Below, piece after piece: positions 1 to 9,019 of a stretch of DNA of 64,000 bases. This DNA is from Notoacmeibacter marinus (GTDB taxonomy: Bacteria; Pseudomonadota; Alphaproteobacteria; Rhizobiales; Rhizobiaceae), in contig NZ_NBYO01000003.1 in assembly GCF_002238045.1 (NCBI RefSeq), positions 248,001 to 312,000 on the forward strand. Direction: 5' to 3'. The notes below the pieces were generated by a model. That model did not search any database and was not told the origin of the DNA. It worked only from the letters and a program-made list of their open reading frames with translations. Position 1 is the stretch's first letter. Each line of letters begins with the position of its first letter. The translations under genes and the position numbers were made by a program.

Positions 1-2
1 AA

Positions 3-2852
3 CCCTCATTGCAGGCCGCTTTCGTCGAATATGGCGGCAATCGCCACGGCTTCCTCGCCTTCTCCGAAATCCACCCGGATTACTACCAGATTCCGCTTGC
101 CGACCGGCAGGCGCTCGCCGCCGCGGAAGCCGAAGAGGCCCTGCGCGAAAGCCAGGAAGAAGACGAAGAGCAGGAAGAAAACAGCCGCTCCCGCCGACGT
201 CGGCGTTCCAGTCGGAGCCGCAAGAAAAATGATGATGCCAAGGGCGCGTCGAAGGCTGAAAAGAACCAGACCGACACAGAAGGCGATGGCGCTTCGGCAC
301 AATCCGGCGAAGACGGTGCCTCGACCGCAACCTCCGATGAAACCGCAGGTGGTGCAGACCATCTTCCGGCATCTGAAGAGATCGTTGCGTCGAATGACGG
401 CCCGGCCGAACAGTCTTCAGCCGAAACCGCCGACCGGTCCGAGGAAGCGGTTGCTTCCGGTAGCGACGATCAGACCGGCAGCGGCGATCAAGCCACTGAA
501 AGCGATGCGCAGGACGAAGATGACAACCCTTCGTCTATCGCCATGGCCGTCGACAGCGATGTCGTGTCCGAGAAGGTCGAAGAAGCCGCCGACGAGGACG
601 ATTCCGATTCGGATGATGACGACGACAGTGACGATGATGACAGCGATGACGACGAGGACGATGAAGAGGTCGAAAATCTCGGCTCCGACGATCCCGTCGA
701 GGAAACCCGCCGCAAGCGCACCCCTCGGAAGAACTACAAGATTCAGGAGGTCATCAAGCGCCGCCAGATTCTGCTGGTTCAGGTCGTCAAGGAAGAGCGT
801 GGCAATAAGGGCGCTGCTCTGACGACTTATCTGTCGCTCGCCGGACGCTACTCGGTTCTCATGCCGAACACGGCGCGTGGCGGCGGTATCTCGCGCAAGA
901 TCACCCAGGCGTCGGATCGCAAGCGCCTGAAGGACATCGTGAAGGATCTGGACGTTCCGCAGGGCATGGGCGTGATTTTACGCACGGCGGGCGCCAATCG
1001 TTCGAAGCCGGAGATCAAGCGCGACTACGAATATCTGATGCGGTTATGGGACAATGTCCGCTCACTGACCTTGGAATCCACCGCTCCGGCGTTGGTCTAT
1101 GAAGAAGGCAGCCTCATCAAGCGCAGCGTCCGCGACCTCTACAACAAGGACATCAGCGAAATTCTGGTGTCCGGCGAAGAGGGCTATCGCGAGGCCAAGG
1201 ACTTCATGCGGATGCTCACGCCGAGTCATGCCAAGGCCGTCCAGCCATATCGCGATCCGCAGCCTCTCTTCGCGCGCCACGGCGTGGAGTCGCAGCTCGA
1301 CAGGATGCTGCAGCCACAAGTCACGCTCAAGAGCGGTGGCTACCTCATCATCAACCAGACCGAAGCGCTCGTAGCGATCGACGTCAATTCGGGACGCTCC
1401 ACACGGGAGCACTCGATCGAGGACACCGCGCTCGCCACAAATCTCGAGGCGGCTGAAGAAGTGGCGCGGCAATTACGCCTGCGCGATCTGGCTGGTCTGA
1501 TCGTCATCGATTTCATCGATATGGACGAGAAGCGTAACAACCGGTCCGTCGAGAAGCGGCTGAAGGACTGCCTGAAGGACGATCGCGCCCGTATTCAAGT
1601 CGGCCGCATCTCACCGTTCGGCCTTCTGGAAATGAGCCGTCAGCGCATCCGGTCTTCCGTTCTGGAAAGCACGATGAATCCGTGCGACCATTGCCATGGC
1701 ACGGGCTACATCCGCTCGGATTCCTCGACAGCGCTTCACGTCATCCGTTCGATCGAGGATCATCTGACGCGCGACAGTCGTTTCAACATCACGGTGCGCA
1801 CGGCTTCGCATATCGCGCTTTATGTACTGAACAACAAGCGCGCAATGCTGATCGAACTGGAACAGCGTTTCGGCGTCGCGATCCTGGTGGAAGCCGACGA
1901 AACGCTCGGCGCCAAGATCCTCGACATTCAGCGTGGCGAAGCCGCTGTCGCTGACGAGAATGCCGAGCGCCTTCCGCCCTCGACCGGACGGACCACGCTC
2001 GTCGAAGACGATCCAGCCGAAGACGAACAGGATGCTACAGCCGCTGCCGAAGAAGATCGCGCAGACGACGAGACCGAATCCGACGATGACAGTTCCGGCA
2101 ATGGCCGTCGCAAGCGCCGTCGTCGCCGTCGTCGCGGAGGCGGAAAGGACGATGATGCCAGCCGCGAAGAAACACGGTCCAGCGAGTTGGAAACTGACAG
2201 CGACGGCGATAACGAAAGCGAAAACGACGATACGTCCAGCGACGACGATAACGATGGTGACGATCAGAAAGGTTCCGGCCGCCGCCGTCGCCGCGGTCGC
2301 CGGGGCGGTCGCCGCAATCGCGATCGGGCGAAATCCGCAGACGGCGAGAATGGTAACGATGCGCCATCGAGCGACGATAACGATCAGAATGCGGACGGCT
2401 CGAAGGACGATGAGGATCGTACCGGCACTGCCGATTCCGATAGCGTGCCGGACGCTGTAGCTGAGCAGGCCGATGACCAGGCTGAAGAGGCTGCTGTCAG
2501 CGAAACTGTAGCCGAGGCGGTTTCTGAAACTGCGCCTTCGACCGCGGAAGCCCAGCCGACGACAGAGGATAACGCGCCCGTGCCGAGTGTGAACGAGGTG
2601 TCGGAGGAAAAGGATCGTCCGGCGACTGTGGCCGGCGAACAGAAAGCCGCTAATGGCGAAAACGCCGATGCTGCGACTGCCGTGGAGGCCGCAAAGCCGA
2701 GGTCGCGCACACGCCGTGCAAAAACCGCGAGCAATGACGATGCTCCGGCCGAAGTGAAGGTGACGACTGTTGCGGCGGACAGCGACGAGCCAGCCGAGCC
2801 GCAGAAAAAGCCGCGCCGTTCCGGCTGGTGGAACCGCGGCGGTTTCTTCTGA
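3..2852 (+). CDS. rne: Ribonuclease E (5'-truncated by window edge)
   Basis: Endoribonuclease of mRNA decay and rRNA/tRNA processing, core of the degradosome. The frame is open to the window edge and begins inside the S1 RNA-binding domain (GGNRHGFLAFSEIHPDYYQIP-like stretch at about 30-110), so the true start lies upstream. A long acidic, low-complexity insert (about 120-700, with a near-pure Asp/Ser run at 592-680) splits the S1 part from the catalytic core. The DNase I-like domain carries both expected metal-binding aspartates, in AIDVNSGRST (Asp codon 1380-1382) and VIDFIDMDE (Asp codon 1509-1511). The Zn-link is CDHC (1683-1694). The C-terminal third (from about 1960) alternates acidic and Arg-rich blocks, the expected disordered degradosome scaffold and RNA-binding region. 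A strong terminator follows at once. The identification is secure; only the N-terminus is missing. Confidence 0.96.
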   Translation, partial: PSLQAAFVEYGGNRHGFLAFSEIHPDYYQIPLADRQALAAAEAEEALRESQEEDEEQEENSRSRRRRRSSRSRKKNDDAKGASKAEKNQTDTEGDGASAQSGEDGASTATSDETAGGADHLPASEEIVASNDGPAEQSSAETADRSEEAVASGSDDQTGSGDQATESDAQDEDDNPSSIAMAVDSDVVSEKVEEAADEDDSDSDDDDDSDDDDSDDDEDDEEVENLGSDDPVEETRRKRTPRKNYKIQEVIKRRQILLVQVVKEERGNKGAALTTYLSLAGRYSVLMPNTARGGGISRKITQASDRKRLKDIVKDLDVPQGMGVILRTAGANRSKPEIKRDYEYLMRLWDNVRSLTLESTAPALVYEEGSLIKRSVRDLYNKDISEILVSGEEGYREAKDFMRMLTPSHAKAVQPYRDPQPLFARHGVESQLDRMLQPQVTLKSGGYLIINQTEALVAIDVNSGRSTREHSIEDTALATNLEAAEEVARQLRLRDLAGLIVIDFIDMDEKRNNRSVEKRLKDCLKDDRARIQVGRISPFGLLEMSRQRIRSSVLESTMNPCDHCHGTGYIRSDSSTALHVIRSIEDHLTRDSRFNITVRTASHIALYVLNNKRAMLIELEQRFGVAILVEADETLGAKILDIQRGEAAVADENAERLPPSTGRTTLVEDDPAEDEQDATAAAEEDRADDETESDDDSSGNGRRKRRRRRRRGGGKDDDASREETRSSELETDSDGDNESENDDTSSDDDNDGDDQKGSGRRRRRGRRGGRRNRDRAKSADGENGNDAPSSDDNDQNADGSKDDEDRTGTADSDSVPDAVAEQADDQAEEAAVSETVAEAVSETAPSTAEAQPTTEDNAPVPSVNEVSEEKDRPATVAGEQKAANGENADAATAVEAAKPRSRTRRAKTASNDDAPAEVKVTTVAADSDEPAEPQKKPRRSGWWNRGGFF

Positions 2853-2862
2853 GATTGTGAAG

Positions 2863-2890
2863 GAAGCGGGCTTCGGCCCGCTTCTTTTTT
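2863..2890 (+). terminator. Rho-independent terminator of rne
   Basis: A perfect 9-bp GC-rich stem, GAAGCGGGC/GCCCGCTTC, closed by a TTCG tetraloop and followed by six T. It starts 10 nt after the rne stop codon. The T-tract overlaps the stop codon of the convergent aminotransferase gene (2889-2891), so the hairpin may also help end transcription from that side. Confidence 0.93.
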
Positions 2891-4085
2891 ATCCCGCGTT
2901 CAACCAGTCTTTCAGGCGCTCCATCGCTTCGGCCACCCGTTCGGGCTTCTCGCAATAGGAAAAGCGCAGCGATTTGTGCCCTTCAATTGGATCGAAATCG
3001 ATGCCGGTGGATGCAGCGACGCCCGTCTCATCCAGCATGGTTCTGGCGAACGCCTGGCTGTCTTCTGAATAGGCGCTGATGTCGCAATAGGCGTAGAACG
3101 CACCGTCCATCGGCGCCAGGAGCGGCAGGCCGAGCCGGGGCAGCGCGTCCATCATCAGTTCGCGGCTCTGCTGGTAACGAAGGCGTATGACATCGAGCTC
3201 TTCGCTGCAGTGAAACGCCTGAGCGGCTGCGATCTGGGAAATTTCCGACGCGCTGATATAAAGGCTCTGGGCGAGCCGCTCGACCGGCCGCACCAACCGT
3301 TCCGGCAAGATCATCCAGCCAATCCGCCACCCGGTCATGCAGTAATATTTGCTGAAGGAGTTGATGATCACGACGTCATCGGAGAAGGCGGCGGCTGTCA
3401 CGTCCGGCCGCGAATAATTCAACCGGTGATAGATTTCGTCGGAGATGAGCGCGATGCCAAGCTCGGCGGCCACTTCGACGATCTCCTGCAACGCATCGTC
3501 CGGCATCGAAGCGCCCGTCGGATTAGCGGGGCTGGCAAAGAGCAACCCTTTCAATGGTTTGCGAGCATGAGCCTCACGTAGAGAATCCGCTGTCAGGTAA
3601 CCCGTTTCCGCCGTCGAAATTTCCTCGACCTCAAGACCGAGCACGGCCAGGATGTTGCGGTAGGCCGGATAGCCGGGCCGCGTGATCGCGACGCGGTCGC
3701 CATGATCGAAAAGTGCGAGAAACGCCAGGTTGAAGCCGGCGGACGATCCGCTCGTCACCGCGACGCGACTCGCCGGAATCGTCACGCCATAAAAGTCCCG
3801 GTAATGATCGGCGATCGCCTGACGCAACATGTCGAGACCGAGCGCGTTGGTGTAACTGACACGTCCCTCCGCCGCCTTGGCCATGGCCGCTTCACGAACG
3901 GCGGTCGGCGCTGGATCGGCAGGCTGGCCGACGGCGAGCGAAATGACGTCCACGCCGGCTTGGCGTGCGCGACCGGCGGCCGCGAAGACATCCATCGCAT
4001 GGAACGGCTCTACGAGACTGGCGCGCTGCGAAAGCCGCAGCGGGTCGGTCGGCGATTGCGGTGGGCGCGCGGACGATATGCTCAT
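2889..4085 (-). CDS. PLP-dependent class I/II aminotransferase
   Basis: Fold-type I aminotransferase of 398 aa, convergent with rne. Family hallmarks are visible: SPANPTG (substrate/PLP loop), SDEIYHRL (Asp contacting the PLP pyridine nitrogen), and the Schiff-base lysine Lys246 in NSFSKYYCMTGWRIGW. The VISLAVGQPA segment near residue 48 resembles the aspartate/aromatic aminotransferase subfamily I-gamma. Substrate cannot be assigned from sequence; aspartate, aromatic amino acids or alanine are candidates. The ATG at 4085 has only a weak GGAA upstream. The next gene is divergent, with about 156 nt between the starts. Confidence 0.9.
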   Translation of the reverse strand: MSISSARPPQSPTDPLRLSQRASLVEPFHAMDVFAAAGRARQAGVDVISLAVGQPADPAPTAVREAAMAKAAEGRVSYTNALGLDMLRQAIADHYRDFYGVTIPASRVAVTSGSSAGFNLAFLALFDHGDRVAITRPGYPAYRNILAVLGLEVEEISTAETGYLTADSLREAHARKPLKGLLFASPANPTGASMPDDALQEIVEVAAELGIALISDEIYHRLNYSRPDVTAAAFSDDVVIINSFSKYYCMTGWRIGWMILPERLVRPVERLAQSLYISASEISQIAAAQAFHCSEELDVIRLRYQQSRELMMDALPRLGLPLLAPMDGAFYAYCDISAYSEDSQAFARTMLDETGVAASTGIDFDPIEGHKSLRFSYCEKPERVAEAMERLKDWLNAG

Positions 4086-4241
4086 CGAGGTTCCGATCCA
4101 GTCTGAAACAAGACCGCAGAAATGCCCGATTGCCTGTCTAGCGACAAGTATGCGCCTGTCTCCGTCACAAAGCGGCCGTGCGCGTCACTGCTATACCGGG
4201 GCATACTATCCTCAACAGCGGCGAGCGACTACATATCGACC

Positions 4242-5642
4242 ATGATGTCTTCGTTTATCTCCTCCCGCCTCCCCCGACGGCTGACCACCCTGGCAGCCGG
4301 TCTCGCCATTTTGACCGCCAGCCTTCCCACGCCGCTCGTCGCCGCCGGTTCGGGCCGCAATCTCAACGTGGTTAGGGATGCGGAGATCGAGAGCCTTATC
4401 GCGGCCTATAGCCGTCCGATCTTCAAGGTCGCCGGGATCGATCCACGGCGGGTTCGCATTGTCCTGGTCAACAATCCGAGCCTCAACGCCTTTGTGGATG
4501 GCAAGCGTCTGTTCATGAACACCGGCACAATCATGCAGGCCGCCACCCCCAATGAGGTGATCGGTGTAATCGCCCATGAGGCGGCGCATCTTGCAGGCGG
4601 TCATCTGCATCGATTGCGGGATCAGGCGCGCGGCGCGCAGACCATGGCCGTGATCGCGTCCATTCTCGGGGCAGGCGCAGCAGCGGCTGGCGCCCTGTCG
4701 GGCACAGGTGGACTGGCGGGCGTTGGCGCCGGACTGGGCGCTGGTGGCGTGGAAGCCTCCCGCCGTACGCTCCTTTCCTATCAGCGATCCGAAGAATTGA
4801 CGGCCGATCGCGCCGCTCTGGATTATCTGCGCAAGACGGGTCAGTCGCCACGCGGCATGCTGACCACCTTCGAGCGCATGTCGCGCGGCATGGGCCTTGC
4901 CGGCATCCGCTCCGCCGATCCCTATCAGATGAGCCATCCCCTACCCCAGGATCGCTTGCAGGCCTTGCGGACATTGGCCTCCCAAAGCCCGCATTTCACC
5001 AAGACCGATACGCCGGATCTTATGGAACGACATGAACTGGCGCGTGCCAAGATCGCCGCCTATACCAGCCGTTCGGCCGGGCGCGTGGCTTCGCGGTTGA
5101 AAAGCCCGTTGGCCCGCGACTATGCCAGCGCCATGACCGAGCTTCTTCACGGCAACCCGCGCCGTGCCCTGCAAAAGGCTGACGCCTTGGTAAAAAAGCG
5201 GCCTCGCTATGCCTATTTCCACGAGGTTCGCGGGGACGCGCTCATGCGGCTTAATCGCGCTGCGGATGCCGCCGCCGCCTACGGCAAGGCGCGCAAGATG
5301 GACGGATCGAACTCTTCTGTTCTCGCCAGTCTGCAAGGCCAAGCGCTGATCGCAAGCGGACAGAGAGACGCCGCGCGACAGGCGATCACGATCCTCGAGG
5401 CGGCGCTTCGCAATGATCCGGAAACGCCGATCGGCTGGCGCTTTCTCGCACAGGCTTATGGTATTGGGGGCGACATCGCCGCTGCGGAACTGGCCAGCGC
5501 TAACGAACTCTTCTATTCCGGGCAGATCAGGCAGGCCAAGATCTTCGCCGCCCGGGCGCAGACAAAAACCCCGCGTGGCAGCCCGATTTGGCTCAAGGCG
5601 CAGGATATCGTTCAATACAAACCCATCGTGAAGGAACGCTGA
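4242..5642 (+). CDS. M48-family metalloprotease with C-terminal TPR repeats (BepA/YfgC-like)
   Basis: Secreted zinc metalloprotease of 466 aa. A signal peptide (residues about 1-34) is followed by the peptidase domain with HEAAH (His112, Glu113, His116) and the downstream glutamate ligand in RSEELTADRAALDYL. A hydrophobic Gly/Ala-rich loop sits between them, as in the BepA/YfgC/LoiP group. The C-terminal 200 residues look like TPR repeats (for example LHGNPRRALQKADALVKKRP). Proteins of this type act in the periplasm on outer-membrane protein assembly and quality control. The ATG at 4242 was chosen over an upstream frame because it begins the signal peptide directly. The stop overlaps the next start by 1 nt (TGATG), so translation is probably coupled to the DsbA-like gene. 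Confidence 0.92.
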   Translation: MMSSFISSRLPRRLTTLAAGLAILTASLPTPLVAAGSGRNLNVVRDAEIESLIAAYSRPIFKVAGIDPRRVRIVLVNNPSLNAFVDGKRLFMNTGTIMQAATPNEVIGVIAHEAAHLAGGHLHRLRDQARGAQTMAVIASILGAGAAAAGALSGTGGLAGVGAGLGAGGVEASRRTLLSYQRSEELTADRAALDYLRKTGQSPRGMLTTFERMSRGMGLAGIRSADPYQMSHPLPQDRLQALRTLASQSPHFTKTDTPDLMERHELARAKIAAYTSRSAGRVASRLKSPLARDYASAMTELLHGNPRRALQKADALVKKRPRYAYFHEVRGDALMRLNRAADAAAAYGKARKMDGSNSSVLASLQGQALIASGQRDAARQAITILEAALRNDPETPIGWRFLAQAYGIGGDIAAAELASANELFYSGQIRQAKIFAARAQTKTPRGSPIWLKAQDIVQYKPIVKER

Positions 5643-6388
5643 TGCCGTTTCGCCGGGAAAGGACCTCCATGCTTCATATCAGAAACCAGTTTCTGCCCGC
5701 CGCTCTGGCCGCCTTCGTTCTGACTGCCCTGCCCGGCGCGGCTCACGCGCAGGAGGCGGCCGAGCCGATGACCCGCACGGAAGTCGAAACCATCGTTCGG
5801 GACTATTTGCTGAACAATCCCGATATTCTGGTCGAGATGTCGCGGGCTTTATCGGAAAAGCAGCGCGCCCAGGCCCAAACCGACCTCTTCGGCAATCCGA
5901 ACGATCCGTTTCTCGGCAACCCCGAAGGCACAATGGTCGTGGCCGAGTTCTTCGATTACAATTGCGGTTACTGCCGCAAGGCCTTCAGCGAGGCGCAGAA
6001 AGCCATCGACAGCAATCCCGATCTCAAGATCGTGCTGAAGGAATATCCCATCCTCGGGCCGGATTCGCTGGCGGCACACATTGTCGCCGTTGCGCTCAAT
6101 CGGATCGCGCCGGAAAAATACAGCGAATTCCACAGCAAAATGTTCTCGACCGAGGGCCGCGCCACGGAAGACAAGGCGGTGGAAATGGCGGTCGAAGTCG
6201 GGGTCGACGAGGCAGCGCTCCGGGCCGCCATGGCTGAGGATGAAACCAGAGAACAGCTGGAAGATACGGAAAAGCTTGGACTTGGCCTTCAGGTGAACGG
6301 CACGCCGACCTATTTTGACGAGAACGGTCCCTTCGGTTTCGATCAACTCGTCAGTCGGACTTTGCCGAAGGACGCCTCGGACGGCTGA
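5642..6388 (+). CDS. DsbA-family periplasmic thiol oxidoreductase (Com1/BdbD-like)
   Basis: Thioredoxin-fold disulfide oxidoreductase of 248 aa, exported by an N-terminal signal peptide ending near AAHAQ. The region before the fold (TIVRDYLLNNPDILVEMSRA) is typical of the Com1-like DsbA group. The redox motif is CGYC (Cys108, Cys111), and the cis-proline loop is VNGTPTYF. The start at 5642 overlaps the protease stop and has AAGGAA upstream; an alternative ATG at 5669 with GGAAAGGA would give a shorter n-region. It is co-transcribed with the M48 protease, suggesting shared work in envelope protein folding. In many Rhizobiales aroQ follows; here it does not. Confidence 0.92.
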   Translation: MPFRRERTSMLHIRNQFLPAALAAFVLTALPGAAHAQEAAEPMTRTEVETIVRDYLLNNPDILVEMSRALSEKQRAQAQTDLFGNPNDPFLGNPEGTMVVAEFFDYNCGYCRKAFSEAQKAIDSNPDLKIVLKEYPILGPDSLAAHIVAVALNRIAPEKYSEFHSKMFSTEGRATEDKAVEMAVEVGVDEAALRAAMAEDETREQLEDTEKLGLGLQVNGTPTYFDENGPFGFDQLVSRTLPKDASDG

Positions 6389-6544
6389 CAAAAATCGAAC
6401 GTCCCAGCCGGTTGCATCGAATCGGAAGCGCCGTAAAGGGCTTTCCGCCACCCGAAAGGCAGATTATAGCTGACCGCTCATCCGATGTCGCATTGGTCGA
6501 GCTGCGCCGGTCGGGTGCAAGAATTTTCAAGAAAGAGGTTTCCC

Positions 6545-7009
6545 ATGTCGTCGGAGCATACGGTCGATCAAGCGCTCATCCGCAATCTGGCGGATATTCT
6601 CAACGAGACCAATCTCTCCGAAATCGAGGTGGAACAGGGCAAGCTGCGCATTCGCGTGTCGCGCCAGGCGCAAATGGCGCCCGCCGTAGCGGCCCCCGTT
6701 CCAGCTTCCGCTCCTTCGGCTCCCGCCGTGCAGGCCACCCCTTCGGGCACGAGCTCCGAAAGCGATGTCGATCTTTCCAATGCCATTCCGTCGCCCATGG
6801 TCGGCACGGTCTACATGTCGCCTGAGCCGGGTGCCCTTCCCTTCATCGAGGTCGGCACGAAGGTAGCGGCTGGCCAGACGCTTCTGATCATCGAAGCGAT
6901 GAAGACGATGAACCAGATTCCTGCCCCCAAGGCGGGTACCGTCAAGCGAATCCTGATCACCGACGCCCAGCCCGTCGAGTACGGCGAGCCTCTCGTCATC
7001 ATCGAATAA
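6545..7009 (+). CDS. accB: Acetyl-CoA carboxylase biotin carboxyl carrier protein
   Basis: BCCP subunit of acetyl-CoA carboxylase, which carries carboxy-biotin from AccC to the carboxyltransferase for malonyl-CoA synthesis. The protein is 154 aa: an N-terminal helix region ([20 protein letters not shown]), a Pro/Ala-rich linker at about residues 40-75, and a C-terminal biotinyl domain. The biotin acceptor is Lys120 in EAMKTMNQI, with the usual Pro-Met pair (SPMVGTVY) upstream. The ATG at 6545 is preceded by AAGAAAGAGG at good spacing. accC starts 21 nt downstream, the classic accBC operon. Confidence 0.97.
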   Translation: MSSEHTVDQALIRNLADILNETNLSEIEVEQGKLRIRVSRQAQMAPAVAAPVPASAPSAPAVQATPSGTSSESDVDLSNAIPSPMVGTVYMSPEPGALPFIEVGTKVAAGQTLLIIEAMKTMNQIPAPKAGTVKRILITDAQPVEYGEPLVIIE

Positions 7010-7030
7010 ACCGAACCCGGGGCGTTAGCG

Positions 7031-8371
7031 ATGTTCAACAAGATACTGATCGCCAATCGCGGCGAGATCGCGCTTCGTGTTTTGCGGGCATGCCGTGAGC
7101 TAGGCATTCAGACAGTGGCCGTGCATTCGACGGCCGATTCGGAAGCAATGCACGTCAAGCTTGCCGACGAAAGCGTCTGCATTGGACCGCCGGCCAGCCG
7201 GGAATCCTATCTGAACATTCACCAGATCGTCGCCGCATGCGAGATTACCGGCGCGGACGCCATTCATCCGGGTTACGGCTTTCTGTCGGAAAACGCCAAA
7301 TTCGCCGAAATTCTGGAAGCGCACAATATCGCGTTTATCGGTCCCAGGGCCGAACACATCCGGATCATGGGCGACAAGATCGAGGCCAAACGCACGGCGC
7401 TGCGGCTTGGCATTCCGGTCGTGCCGGGCTCCGAGGGCGGCGTCACCGATCCGGATGAAGCGAAAAAGATCGCCGCGGATATCGGCTATCCCGTCATTAT
7501 CAAGGCCGCTGCCGGCGGCGGTGGACGCGGCATGAAGGTCGCGAAGAGCGAAAGCGAACTCAAAACCGCCTTCCAGACCGCCCGGTCAGAAGCCGGTGCG
7601 GCCTTTGGCGACGATGCTGTCTATATCGAAAAATACCTGGCCAAGCCGCGCCATATCGAAGTGCAGGTGGTCGGTGATGGGCAGGGCAACGCCATTCATC
7701 TCGGCGAGCGCGACTGCTCCCTACAAAGACGGCACCAGAAGGTCTGGGAAGAAGCCAATTCGCCCGCGCTGAACAGCGATGCGCGTGAGAAGATCGGTGC
7801 GATCTGTTCCAACGCCGTTTCGGAGATGGGCTATGGTGGCGCCGGTACGGTCGAGTTTCTCTATGAGAACGGCGAATTCTACTTCATCGAAATGAACACG
7901 CGGCTACAGGTGGAGCATCCTGTCACCGAAGCGATCACCGGTATCGATCTGGTTCACGAGCAGATCAGAGTGGCTTCCGGCGGCGGTTTGTCGGTCAAAC
8001 AGAGCGAGATCGAATTTCAGGGCCATGCGATCGAATGCCGGATCAATGCAGAGAATGCGCGCACCTTCGTGCCTTCACCCGGCACCATCACCCATTTTCA
8101 TACGCCAGGCGGCCTGGGCGTGCGTGTCGATTCGGGCGTCTATAGCGGCTATCGGATTCCGCCCTATTATGACAGTCTCATCGGCAAGCTGATCGTTCAT
8201 GGACGCAACCGCGTGGAGTGCCTGATGCGGCTACGCCGTGCGCTCGATGAATTCGTCGTTGACGGGATCGACACGACGCTGCCCCTTTTTCGCGATCTTG
8301 TCAGTGACAAGGACATTGCCGACGGCAAATACGATATTCATTGGCTGGAAAACTATCTGGCAGACGACTAG
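7031..8371 (+). CDS. accC: Acetyl-CoA carboxylase, biotin carboxylase subunit
   Basis: ATP-dependent carboxylation of BCCP-bound biotin, the first half-reaction of acetyl-CoA carboxylase. At 446 aa it is the family's usual length. Domains in order: N-terminal pre-ATP-grasp fold (KILIANRGEIALRVLRACRE), ATP-grasp with the glycine loop AAGGGGRGMKV, the bicarbonate/biotin-site stretch RDCSLQRRHQKVWEE, EMNTRLQVEHPVTE, and the C-terminal biotin carboxylase domain (IECRINAEN). It lies directly downstream of accB. aat follows after 21 nt, so the three genes are probably co-transcribed. Confidence 0.98.
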   Translation: MFNKILIANRGEIALRVLRACRELGIQTVAVHSTADSEAMHVKLADESVCIGPPASRESYLNIHQIVAACEITGADAIHPGYGFLSENAKFAEILEAHNIAFIGPRAEHIRIMGDKIEAKRTALRLGIPVVPGSEGGVTDPDEAKKIAADIGYPVIIKAAAGGGGRGMKVAKSESELKTAFQTARSEAGAAFGDDAVYIEKYLAKPRHIEVQVVGDGQGNAIHLGERDCSLQRRHQKVWEEANSPALNSDAREKIGAICSNAVSEMGYGGAGTVEFLYENGEFYFIEMNTRLQVEHPVTEAITGIDLVHEQIRVASGGGLSVKQSEIEFQGHAIECRINAENARTFVPSPGTITHFHTPGGLGVRVDSGVYSGYRIPPYYDSLIGKLIVHGRNRVECLMRLRRALDEFVVDGIDTTLPLFRDLVSDKDIADGKYDIHWLENYLADD

Positions 8372-8392
8372 GCGGTTCAAGGGCCGCAAACC

Positions 8393-9019
8393 ATGCGGAA
8401 CAGAAGACGACCCCACGCTCCTGGCCAGGACATTCCCATCGAGCTGCTGCTGCGCGCCTACGCTTCCGGCGTCTTCCCCATGGCGGAAGATGCGGATGAC
8501 GATGAGGTGTTCTGGGTGCGGCCCGACATTCGCGGCATCATCCCGCTCGACCGGTTCCACATTCCCAAAAGCCTCGAAAAGGCCGTTCGACGCGCGCCTT
8601 ACGACATCACAACCGACCGCGATTTCGCCGCGGTGCTGGATGGTTGCGCCGAATCACGGCAAGGGCGGGAAACGACCTGGATCAACGATCCCATCCGCCG
8701 CGCCTATATCGCCCTTCATGAAAACGGCCATGCTCATAGCGTAGAAGCTTGGCAAGATGGTCGTCTGGTCGGCGGTCTTTACGGGGTCACGCTGGGCGCG
8801 GCCTTTTTCGGCGAGAGCATGTTCAGCCGGCAGCGCGATGCGTCGAAGATCTGTCTCGTCCACCTTGTGGCAAGAATGCGCGAGCGGAGCTTTCGTCTTC
8901 TCGATACGCAATTTACCACCGACCACCTCAAACAGTTCGGTGCGGTCGATGTGAAACGCGAGCAATATGAAGCGCTTCTTGCCGAGGCGCTGTCCTTCAG
9001 CGCGTCCTTTTCCGACTGA
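8393..9019 (+). CDS. aat: Leucyl/phenylalanyl-tRNA--protein transferase
   Basis: L/F-transferase of the N-degron pathway: it moves Leu or Phe from tRNA to N-terminal Lys/Arg of proteins, marking them for ClpS/ClpAP. The protein is 208 aa. Characteristic stretches are [15 protein letters not shown] near the N-terminus, then [21 protein letters not shown] and [15 protein letters not shown]. It lies 21 nt after accC, an arrangement common in Rhizobiales without an obvious biochemical reason. Its stop codon abuts the stop codon of the convergent DUF2155 gene with no intervening base. Confidence 0.97.
   Translation: MRNRRRPHAPGQDIPIELLLRAYASGVFPMAEDADDDEVFWVRPDIRGIIPLDRFHIPKSLEKAVRRAPYDITTDRDFAAVLDGCAESRQGRETTWINDPIRRAYIALHENGHAHSVEAWQDGRLVGGLYGVTLGAAFFGESMFSRQRDASKICLVHLVARMRERSFRLLDTQFTTDHLKQFGAVDVKREQYEALLAEALSFSASFSD

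Noticed and set aside
592-680. GA(C/T)-rich repetitive DNA that looks like a simple-sequence repeat.
   Set aside because: It lies in frame and encodes the acidic Asp/Ser stretch of RNase E, so it is a protein-level low-complexity tract.
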